Shown here: piece by piece, positions 5,585-10,563 of the stretch
Numbering within the stretch: the stretch's first letter is position 1
Layout: each line of letters begins with the position of its first letter
Assembly (NCBI GenBank): GCA_039188505.1
Contig: JBCCZC010000186.1
Span: 1 to 10,563 of the forward strand
Source: JBCCZC01 sp039188505
GTDB lineage: Bacteria > Pseudomonadota > Gammaproteobacteria > Xanthomonadales > SZUA-38
Direction of reading: 5' to 3'
DNA: 10,563 bases
Translations under genes and position numbers: made by a program
Notes under the pieces: generated by a model
What the model was told of the DNA's origin: nothing
Databases searched by the model: none
Seen by the model: only the letters and a program-made list of their open reading frames with translations

Positions 5585-7405
5585 TCACGCGGCCTTTCGC
5601 GTCTCGATGTACTCCCGCACGAGCTGCTCGAGAATCGTCAGCGGCACCGATCCGTTGGTCAGCACGACGTTGTGGAATTCGCGGATATCGTAGGCTGCAC
5701 CGAGCTCGCGCTCCGCCAGGTCCCGTAGCTCGAGGATCTTCATCATCCCCACCTTGTAAGCCGTGGCCTGGCCCGGCAGGACGAAATACCGCTCGATCTC
5801 CGCCGTGACGTCACTCTCGGCCATACCGGTGTTGCGGATCATGAAGTCGATGGCTTCCTCTCGCGACCAGCGCTTGGCATGGATGCCGGTGTCCACGACG
5901 AGCCGCACCGCTCGACAGAGCTCTGCCTGCAGCCGCCCGATGTTGTCGTAGGGATCCGGCAGGAAACCCATCTCCCAGGCCAGCTGTTCCGCGTAGAGCG
6001 CCCAGCCCTCGGCATAGGCGGTGAAGGGAATCAGGCGCCGGAAGAACGGCAGATTCTTCTGCTCCTGCGCGATGGCGATCTGAAAGTGGTGCCCGGGCAC
6101 TGCCTCGTGGAAGGCCAGCGTCCGCATGCTGTAGGTGGGGGTCGCCTGGATATCGTAGAGGTTGGCGTAGAAGACCCCCGGGCGAGAGCCGTCGAAGGCC
6201 GGCGGATCGTAGTAGGCGCCCGGCGCGGTCTTCTCGCGAAACTCGGGGATGCGCCGGACGTCCACCTCGGCGGCGGGCGTCACGTCGAATGCGACGGCCA
6301 TTCCCGCGTCGATCTCCGTGATGATGGCCTTGTAGTCGTCGAGGATCTGCTCGCGGCCCTCTGCTGTGTCGGAATAGTAGAAACGCTGATCCGCCGCCAT
6401 GAGACCGATCGCGTGCTCGAAGCCAAGGCCCACGTCCCAGCCCTCCGCTTCGAGGATGTCGAGGATCTCGTCCTGGATGCGCACCACCTCCGCAAGGCCC
6501 GTTTCGTGGATCTGATCGGGCGTGTAGTCGGTGGTCGTGAAGAACCGCAGCGCCAGGGCGTAGAAGGCGTCGCCCTCCGGCAGCGCCCAGACGCCATGGC
6601 TGCCCTCCACCTTGTCGTCGAGGGCCACGAAGTAGTCGATGAGGCGCTGGTAAGCGGGGTAGACCGTGCCCGTGATCTCCGTCCGCGCGGTCTCGGCCAG
6701 CCGGCGCTGATCAGCCTCGGCCAGTTCCGCTGCGTCCATCTTCTCGATCAGCGACGTCATGAGGATGCTCTCCTCGGCAGGCGTCGCGACGAAGTTCCGC
6801 ATCTCCTCGAGCACGCGGTCGATGACGAACTGTGGCGGATAGATTCCCCGTTCCTCGCGCAGCCGCAGACCCTCGAGCACCTGGTCGAACTTCAGGCTGA
6901 CCGCGTTGAGGCGCGAAACGTAGGCCTCCGCGTCGTCGACCCGGTAGATCTGATGGGTCGACTGCATGAAGGTCGGGAACCCGTTCTGGACCCCGAACAG
7001 CTGGTTGACCGGGTAATTGTGGAAGCGGAAACGCTCGCCGTCGATGGCGATGTTCATCAGCGCGAGCATGACCTGCTTCGACTGCTGCTCGGCTGGCGTG
7101 AGATCCTCATCCTCGAAGGACAGCAGCGTCGCGTGCGCCGTCTTCACCTTCTCGAAGGTGCGATCCCCGGACGCGATGCTGGCATCGTCGAGCATGGCGT
7201 TGTGGCCGTCGAAGCCGAACTGCTCCAGCACCCGGAGCGAGCTGAGCAGCTCGGGACTTTCGAGCGCGAACTTCAGCGCTTCCCGGCCGAAGAAGAGATC
7301 AATCGAAATCGGCTTCATGTACCAGGTGTGGGCAACGAACCCGGAGATGCCGACCACCGCCACCAGGACGAGGGCACCCACCCACTTGAGGATCTTCTTG
7401 AACAT
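5585..7405 (-). CDS. DUF885-family predicted metallo-hydrolase, membrane-anchored or exported
   Basis: A 606-residue protein of the DUF885 family, regarded as peptidase-like metallo-hydrolases of mostly unknown substrate. The family signature H433-E-A-V-P-G-H-H440 supplies probable zinc ligands and a general base. It is followed by Y464-A-E466-G-W-A-L-Y, a likely further ligand, then V504-D-T-G-I-H509 and P544-G-Q-A-T-A-Y-K551, all usual DUF885 landmarks. The N-terminus (MFKKILKW, then hydrophobic to about residue 25) is a signal anchor or signal peptide, so the enzyme should act in the periplasm. I chose ATG 7405 because AAGG lies seven bases upstream and the hydrophobic segment then begins at the N-terminus; the in-frame ATG at 7465 has no ribosome site and would overlap the promoter. 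Length is normal for the family. It is divergent from a CadC-like regulator that may control it. Confidence 0.87.
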   Translation of the reverse strand: MFKKILKWVGALVLVAVVGISGFVAHTWYMKPISIDLFFGREALKFALESPELLSSLRVLEQFGFDGHNAMLDDASIASGDRTFEKVKTAHATLLSFEDEDLTPAEQQSKQVMLALMNIAIDGERFRFHNYPVNQLFGVQNGFPTFMQSTHQIYRVDDAEAYVSRLNAVSLKFDQVLEGLRLREERGIYPPQFVIDRVLEEMRNFVATPAEESILMTSLIEKMDAAELAEADQRRLAETARTEITGTVYPAYQRLIDYFVALDDKVEGSHGVWALPEGDAFYALALRFFTTTDYTPDQIHETGLAEVVRIQDEILDILEAEGWDVGLGFEHAIGLMAADQRFYYSDTAEGREQILDDYKAIITEIDAGMAVAFDVTPAAEVDVRRIPEFREKTAPGAYYDPPAFDGSRPGVFYANLYDIQATPTYSMRTLAFHEAVPGHHFQIAIAQEQKNLPFFRRLIPFTAYAEGWALYAEQLAWEMGFLPDPYDNIGRLQAELCRAVRLVVDTGIHAKRWSREEAIDFMIRNTGMAESDVTAEIERYFVLPGQATAYKVGMMKILELRDLAERELGAAYDIREFHNVVLTNGSVPLTILEQLVREYIETRKAA

Positions 7406-7412
7406 ATCTGAG

Positions 7413-7418
7413 CCTTTC
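7413..7418 (-). promoter_or_regulatory. Shine-Dalgarno site fixing the DUF885 start
   Basis: GAAAGG on the minus strand, seven bases before ATG 7405. The competing in-frame ATG 7465 has no such site and lies upstream of the predicted transcription start, so translation should begin at 7405. Confidence 0.6.
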
Positions 7419-7441
7419 AGCTGTCTTCGAGCAAGACGCGC

Positions 7442-7470
7442 ATTAACGGTAATCAGGCGCTCCATGGCAA
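7442..7470 (-). promoter_or_regulatory. Sigma70-like promoter of the DUF885 gene
   Basis: On the minus strand TTGCCA (7470-7465; five of six to TTGACA) and GTTAAT (7447-7442; four of six to TATAAT) are separated by 17 bases. Transcription would start near 7435, leaving a leader of about 30 bases that contains the ribosome site at 7413-7418. This placement also argues against the upstream ATG at 7465. Confidence 0.5.
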
Positions 7471-7490
7471 GGGTCGATCATCACGACCCT
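7470..7490. promoter_or_regulatory. Perfect inverted repeat in the divergent promoter region, probable operator
   Basis: Arms AGGGTCG (7470-7476) and CGACCCT (7484-7490) are perfect inverted copies separated by seven bases. The repeat abuts, by one shared base, the -35 box of the DUF885 promoter and is centred about 45 bases before its predicted start, a position typical of activator sites. On the other strand it lies 48 bases upstream of the regulator's ATG and may overlap its promoter. The divergent CadC-like regulator is the obvious candidate to bind it, although OmpR-type winged helices more often prefer direct repeats. Confidence 0.45.
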
Positions 7491-7537
7491 GACGATGGAT
7501 ACTGGGGCACCGTCGCCGGATCCTCGACCATTCACCG

Positions 7538-9124
7538 ATGAGCCCGTTGCCCGCCGAACTATCGATCGGTCGCCTGCGCGTAGCGCCGCGTACGCGCGAA
7601 GTCCGCCTGGACGGCGAGGTCCGGCGGCTGTCGGCATTGTCCTTCGACGTCCTGCTGACCCTGGTCGAAGCGGCCCCGGAGCCCGCCGGCCACGACCTGC
7701 TGGCGCAGAACGCCTGGCGCAGCGACCACGTCACCGACGAGACCATCGCCCAGCGGATCCGGATTCTCCGGCGGGAGCTGGACGACGACAGCCGGCAGCC
7801 GTGGTTGATCGAGACCGTACGCGGCCGAGGCTACCGTTTGCTGCCAGAGATTCGATCCGAAGGGCTTTCCGGCCTAGCCGCACCGGGTCGAAAGGTGACG
7901 GCCGGGGTGGCGATCGTGCTTGCGGCGACCGTCGCCCTCGCCCTCGTTCTCGGGCTAGCAGGCAAGGGCGACGTCGATGCCCCGCCGCCGACCAACGTCA
8001 CCGGCGTCGGCGTCCCGCTCGCGGACGCCCACATCGATCGCGGCTTCGACTACCTCGATCGTCACCGGCTCGAAGATAACGCGCTGGCCCGCCAGCAGTT
8101 CGAGGCGGCGCTCATCGCCGCGCCCGGCAATGCGGCGGCAATCGCCGGCCTCAGCCTCAGCTTTTCGCAGTCCGTCTCGAAGTTCGGCGCTGGCGCCGAG
8201 GCCGCGGCCCGCGCCGAGGCCCTCGCCCGAACAGCGATCGAAGCAGCGCCCGAGCTGTCGCTCTCGCACACCGCGCTCGCCGCGGCCTTCGACGCCCAGG
8301 GCCGGATCGACGATGCCATCGCCGCTTACGAGGCCGCGCTCGCGCTGCGACCGGACCACGCGCCGCTTACGGCCAACATCGCCTACCTCCTGGCCGTCCA
8401 GGGCCAGCTCGCGAGATCGCTGGCACTCCACCTGGAGGTTGCGGACGATCTCGCGGTCATGCCCTACGGCGAACTGCAGATCGCGGAGGTTCTCCGCCTC
8501 CTGCGCTTCGACGGTGCGGCGATGCAGCGGCTCGAGCGCGTCATCGAGCTCAGGCCCGACAACGTGTTTGCACCGGAAACGATGGCCCTGGCCCAGCTCG
8601 CGGCCGGCACGCCGGCCGAGGCGTGGCGCACCATCGATGCGGCACGCGAACGCGGGATTCCCAGGGCTAGGCTCGACCTCCTCGCCGCCGTGCTCACCCA
8701 TGCGGAGGGCGACGTCGATGCCACTTCGGCCCTCCTCGCCGCCGCGGCGGCGCGCAGCCCCGAAGGCTGGGGGATCGACCATTTCCGGGTGCTGCTCGCG
8801 CCCGGAGGCCCCGCCGCAGAAGACTGTCGGGAACGCGAGGCGGTATTGGTTGGCGCCGTCGAGAAGGGCGACGTCTGGCCGGACAACTACCGGATGCTCG
8901 CCGAGATGCGCCTGAGCTGCGGCGATGCCGATGGCGCGGTGCAAGCCCTGGAGGCGTTGCTCGCGGCGGGCTATCGCGACGACCGGCTGCTGGCGAACTG
9001 GCCACCGCTGGCGGCCCTGCGTTCCGATCCGGCCTTCGCCGCCGTCCTGGCGGAGATGCGCTCGGCGGCGGCCGCCGAGCGCGCCAAGGTCATCGACCAG
9101 GGCCTGGTCCCGGAATCATGGTGA
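7538..9124 (+). CDS. CadC/ToxR-like membrane transcription regulator with periplasmic TPR domain
   Basis: A 528-residue one-component regulator. Residues about 8-104 form an OmpR/CadC-type winged helix: L34-S-F-D-V-L as the helix entry, V65-T-D-E-T-I-A-Q-R-I-R-I-L-R-R-E-L as the recognition helix region, and R95-G-R-G-Y-R-L as the C-terminal wing. A single membrane helix (about 119-141) follows a short linker, and the remaining 390 residues should be periplasmic. They contain degenerate TPRs, for example around 182-237, 244-272 (DAQGRIDDAIAAYEAAL) and 273-301. The only two cysteines, C430 and C461, both lie in this domain. The DNA-binding part probably controls its own promoter and the divergent DUF885 gene. 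The ATG at 7538 has no clear Shine-Dalgarno site, but it gives a normal N-terminus. What the TPR domain senses is unknown. Its coding end overlaps the convergent serine hydrolase by nine bases. Confidence 0.85.
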   Translation: MSPLPAELSIGRLRVAPRTREVRLDGEVRRLSALSFDVLLTLVEAAPEPAGHDLLAQNAWRSDHVTDETIAQRIRILRRELDDDSRQPWLIETVRGRGYRLLPEIRSEGLSGLAAPGRKVTAGVAIVLAATVALALVLGLAGKGDVDAPPPTNVTGVGVPLADAHIDRGFDYLDRHRLEDNALARQQFEAALIAAPGNAAAIAGLSLSFSQSVSKFGAGAEAAARAEALARTAIEAAPELSLSHTALAAAFDAQGRIDDAIAAYEAALALRPDHAPLTANIAYLLAVQGQLARSLALHLEVADDLAVMPYGELQIAEVLRLLRFDGAAMQRLERVIELRPDNVFAPETMALAQLAAGTPAEAWRTIDAARERGIPRARLDLLAAVLTHAEGDVDATSALLAAAAARSPEGWGIDHFRVLLAPGGPAAEDCREREAVLVGAVEKGDVWPDNYRMLAEMRLSCGDADGAVQALEALLAAGYRDDRLLANWPPLAALRSDPAFAAVLAEMRSAAAAERAKVIDQGLVPESW

Positions 9125-10183
9125 GCCGCGCAAGGCGGCGGGCAGCAGGTGCTTCGTCAGGATCTCCTGTGACTGCGGGTGCGCGTAGGATCGGTTGTAG
9201 GCCGAACTCTGAACGACGGCCGTGAACTGCAGCTCGGGCACCACGAAGAGATAGTTGCCGCCGTTACCTGCCGCGGCGATCGCCACGATCTCGCGCCCGT
9301 CGACCGTGAACGGAAACAGCCACCACTGGTAGCCATAGTTGACGCCCGGCTGACCGTCGACTTCCGCGTTCGGCTTCACCGACGCGTCGAGCCAACGCTT
9401 CGATACGATGCGCTGATCGCCGACCACGCCCTCGTCCAGCAGCAGCTGCCCGATCCGGAGGAAGTCGCGGGCGGTGATGCGCAGTCCCCCGCCGCCCTGG
9501 GCGACGCCCAGCGGCGAGAATGGCCAGGTCACCGCGCCGATACCCAGCGGATCGAAGAGGTGCTCCCGGGCGTAGTCCTCGAGCTCGACGCCGGTTTTCT
9601 TCTCGACCATGGCGCCGAGCACGAAGCTGGCCCCCGTACAGTAGGAGTAGTTCCGACCGAAGGGGCTGTCCTCCGGCTTGTCCTCCCAGGGCGGGATACC
9701 GCGCACCGGCAGGTCCAGCACGAAACCGAGCCAATCCTCGACGATGTACATCCGCTCCTCGTGCCCGCGGGAGAACTGGTTCCAGTCGTTGCACTCGAGA
9801 ATGGCGCTCATCGTCAGGAGATCCTCGGCCGTCATCGCCTCCTTCCGCGGATCCGGGTTGGCGAAGGTCCGCTCGGGCCAGGTGGCCAGCACGGGAGCGT
9901 TGGCAGATTCGATGGCGCCCTGGTCCACGGCGATCCCGAAGAGCAGCGAAGTGATGCTCTTGCTCGCCGACCGAACGTCGTGGCGTCGGTCCGGCGCGCC
10001 CTCGCCGAAGTAGGCCTCGTAGCGCACGGTGCCGCCCTGAGCCGCGACGACGGCCGTGATGCCCCGGTAGGTTTCCGCCTCGACGGCCGCGGCGATCGCG
10101 GGGCCCGGGTCCCCGTCCCAGGCGGCGGCGCAGGTGGTCCCCGCTAGGAGCGTGGCGGTTACGAAACGAAGGATTGCGTGCAT
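9116..10183 (-). CDS. Secreted beta-lactamase-fold serine hydrolase
   Basis: A 355-residue member of the serine beta-lactamase/penicillin-binding fold (Beta-lactamase family, class C-like). This family includes esterases, 6-aminohexanoate-dimer hydrolases and D-aminopeptidases as well as lactamases. The S-x-x-K motif is S72-A-S-K75, with S72 as nucleophile. The second motif is Y179-S-Y181, where the usual third residue is Asn. Y283-G-Y-Q-W-W-L and A305-G-N-G-G309 take the place of the KTG region, as in esterase-like members. A signal peptide (MHAILRF, hydrophobic core, CAAA) predicts cleavage near residue 21 and a periplasmic or secreted enzyme. ATG 10183 is chosen over the open extension to 10513 because GAGGA lies six bases upstream and the signal peptide then starts at residue 1. 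Real beta-lactam resistance is unlikely; the substrate is unknown. It converges on the regulator gene. Confidence 0.85.
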   Translation of the reverse strand: MHAILRFVTATLLAGTTCAAAWDGDPGPAIAAAVEAETYRGITAVVAAQGGTVRYEAYFGEGAPDRRHDVRSASKSITSLLFGIAVDQGAIESANAPVLATWPERTFANPDPRKEAMTAEDLLTMSAILECNDWNQFSRGHEERMYIVEDWLGFVLDLPVRGIPPWEDKPEDSPFGRNYSYCTGASFVLGAMVEKKTGVELEDYAREHLFDPLGIGAVTWPFSPLGVAQGGGGLRITARDFLRIGQLLLDEGVVGDQRIVSKRWLDASVKPNAEVDGQPGVNYGYQWWLFPFTVDGREIVAIAAAGNGGNYLFVVPELQFTAVVQSSAYNRSYAHPQSQEILTKHLLPAALRGSP

Positions 10184-10189
10184 GGTGTT

Positions 10190-10194
10190 TCCTC
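10190..10194 (-). promoter_or_regulatory. Shine-Dalgarno site fixing the serine hydrolase start
   Basis: GAGGA on the minus strand, six bases before ATG 10183. It supports this start over the longer frame reaching 10513, which would run antisense to the deformylase gene. Confidence 0.65.
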
Positions 10195-10203
10195 GATGAT
10201 TGG

Positions 10204-10240
10204 GAGCGCTCAGCCTCCCCGGACCGGGACGAAAGCGCTT
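10204..10240. other. Palindrome cluster in the divergent gap before the deformylase gene
   Basis: Two perfect 8-base palindromes, GAGCGCTC (10204-10211) and AAGCGCTT (10233-10240), share the AGCGCT core, and CCCGG-A-CCGGG (10218-10228) lies almost exactly midway. The arrangement fits a symmetric binding region or a weak cruciform between the divergent serine hydrolase and deformylase genes. No clear promoter could be assigned in this 114-base gap. Confidence 0.25.
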
Positions 10241-10297
10241 GAATCCGGCCCCGCAGAACCCTGAAGATTCCTGAAACCGTTGGAGGATCAGGGACTC

Positions 10298-10563
10298 ATG
10301 AGCGAACAGGCATTGCCCGACCTGGTGATCATCGGCAGTCCGGATCTCATGGAGGTCCAGCCGCCGGTGCCCGCGGAGGAGGTTCCGAGTCCGGCGTTTC
10401 GCGAGCGCCTGGACATCCTGCGCGCCTGCATGCACGCCTACCACGGCATCGGTATTGCCGCTCCGCAGATCGGCTGGGCCGCACGCGTGTTCTGTCTGGG
10501 CTTCGAGGGTCACGCGGATCGCTATCCGGCAGCCGATGCGATTCCCGTCGGCTACTGGTTCAA
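10298..10563 (+). CDS. Peptide deformylase-like protein, N-terminal part
   Basis: The first 88 codons of a peptide deformylase-family metalloenzyme, which removes the formyl group from the N-terminal methionine of new proteins. Motif I is intact: G50-I-G-I-A-A-P-Q-I-G59, the G-x-G-x-A-A-x-Q signature, preceded by a helix like that of deformylases (about 33-48). Motifs II (EGCLS) and III (HExDH), with the metal ligands, lie beyond the window and cannot be checked. The start ATG 10298 has GGAGG 11 bases upstream, a slightly long spacing. The N-terminus (IIGSPDLMEVQPPVP) departs from the common opening of housekeeping Def, and after motif I there is C66-L-G-F-E-G in place of the usual VIDV-like strand. 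It may therefore be an accessory deformylase. No fmt gene is visible before it, as would be usual for the housekeeping def-fmt pair, although the far side is unseen. Confidence 0.82.
   Translation, partial: MSEQALPDLVIIGSPDLMEVQPPVPAEEVPSPAFRERLDILRACMHAYHGIGIAAPQIGWAARVFCLGFEGHADRYPAADAIPVGYWF

Noticed and set aside
5879..7411. 510-residue plus-strand frame
   Set aside because: Antisense shadow of the DUF885 gene, low in complexity and without a ribosome site. The sense strand has the complete HEAVPGHH motif.
7406..7465. 20-residue extension of the DUF885 protein from ATG 7465
   Set aside because: No Shine-Dalgarno site, and it overlaps the predicted promoter. ATG 7405 has AAGG at seven bases.
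7955..8944. Long minus-strand and second plus-strand frames within the regulator gene
   Set aside because: Compositional shadows; the winged helix, membrane segment and TPRs are all in the frame 7538-9124.
9179..10147. 322-residue plus-strand frame
   Set aside because: Antisense to the serine hydrolase, which has a signal peptide, SxxK and a good ribosome site.
10184..10513. N-terminal extension of the serine hydrolase
   Set aside because: It would bury the signal peptide inside the protein and run antisense to the deformylase gene. GAGGA in front of ATG 10183 decides against it.

Overview
This is a GC-rich, densely packed chromosomal segment. The gene content points to a gammaproteobacterium: a CadC/ToxR-like membrane regulator with TPRs, a DUF885 hydrolase, an accessory serine hydrolase and a glucosyl-3-phosphoglycerate synthase. 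I suspect a marine or halotolerant member of the Xanthomonadales/Chromatiales type. The lineage is inferred from gene families only; there is no rRNA or other phylogenetic marker here. I see no tRNA, IS element, CRISPR array or phage gene.

Positions 1-4979, minus strand, hold one apparent operon read from 4979 towards 1: a membrane-anchored PAPS-type sulfotransferase, a GT4 glycosyltransferase, a DUF2334 (NodB-like) polysaccharide deacetylase, an HAD-IIB phosphatase of the mannosyl/glucosyl-3-phosphoglycerate phosphatase family, and a GT81 glucosyl-3-phosphoglycerate synthase (GpgS) cut by the window start. The first four genes are joined by three successive 4-base GTGA start/stop overlaps; gpgS follows after 68 bases. 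GpgS and the phosphatase are the classical two-step route to glucosylglycerate. A second glycosyltransferase, a carbohydrate deacetylase and a sulfotransferase fit no glucosylglycerate pathway that I know. The best reading is a pathway that decorates glucosylglycerate, or makes a related glycolipid, with a second (amino) sugar and a sulfate. This is the most interesting part of the window.

Positions 4980-5584 are a gap without a confident gene. It holds an imperfect palindrome just ahead of the operon and, on the plus strand, a hydrophobic, coding-like open stretch (5284-5562) with no usable start codon, possibly a decayed or unusual small membrane protein.

Positions 5585-10183 hold a small hydrolase/regulator group. 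A DUF885 predicted metallo-hydrolase (minus) is divergent from a CadC-like regulator with cytoplasmic winged helix, one membrane segment and a TPR-rich periplasmic domain (plus). The 132-base gap between them contains a sigma70-like promoter for the hydrolase (TTGCCA-17-GTTAAT) with a perfect 7-7-7 inverted repeat abutting its -35 box. The regulator runs convergently into a secreted beta-lactamase-fold serine hydrolase (minus), and their coding ends overlap by 9 bases.

From 10298 to the window end a peptide deformylase-like gene begins on the plus strand and is cut off. Many long open frames lie antisense or out of frame to these genes; they are side effects of the high GC content.
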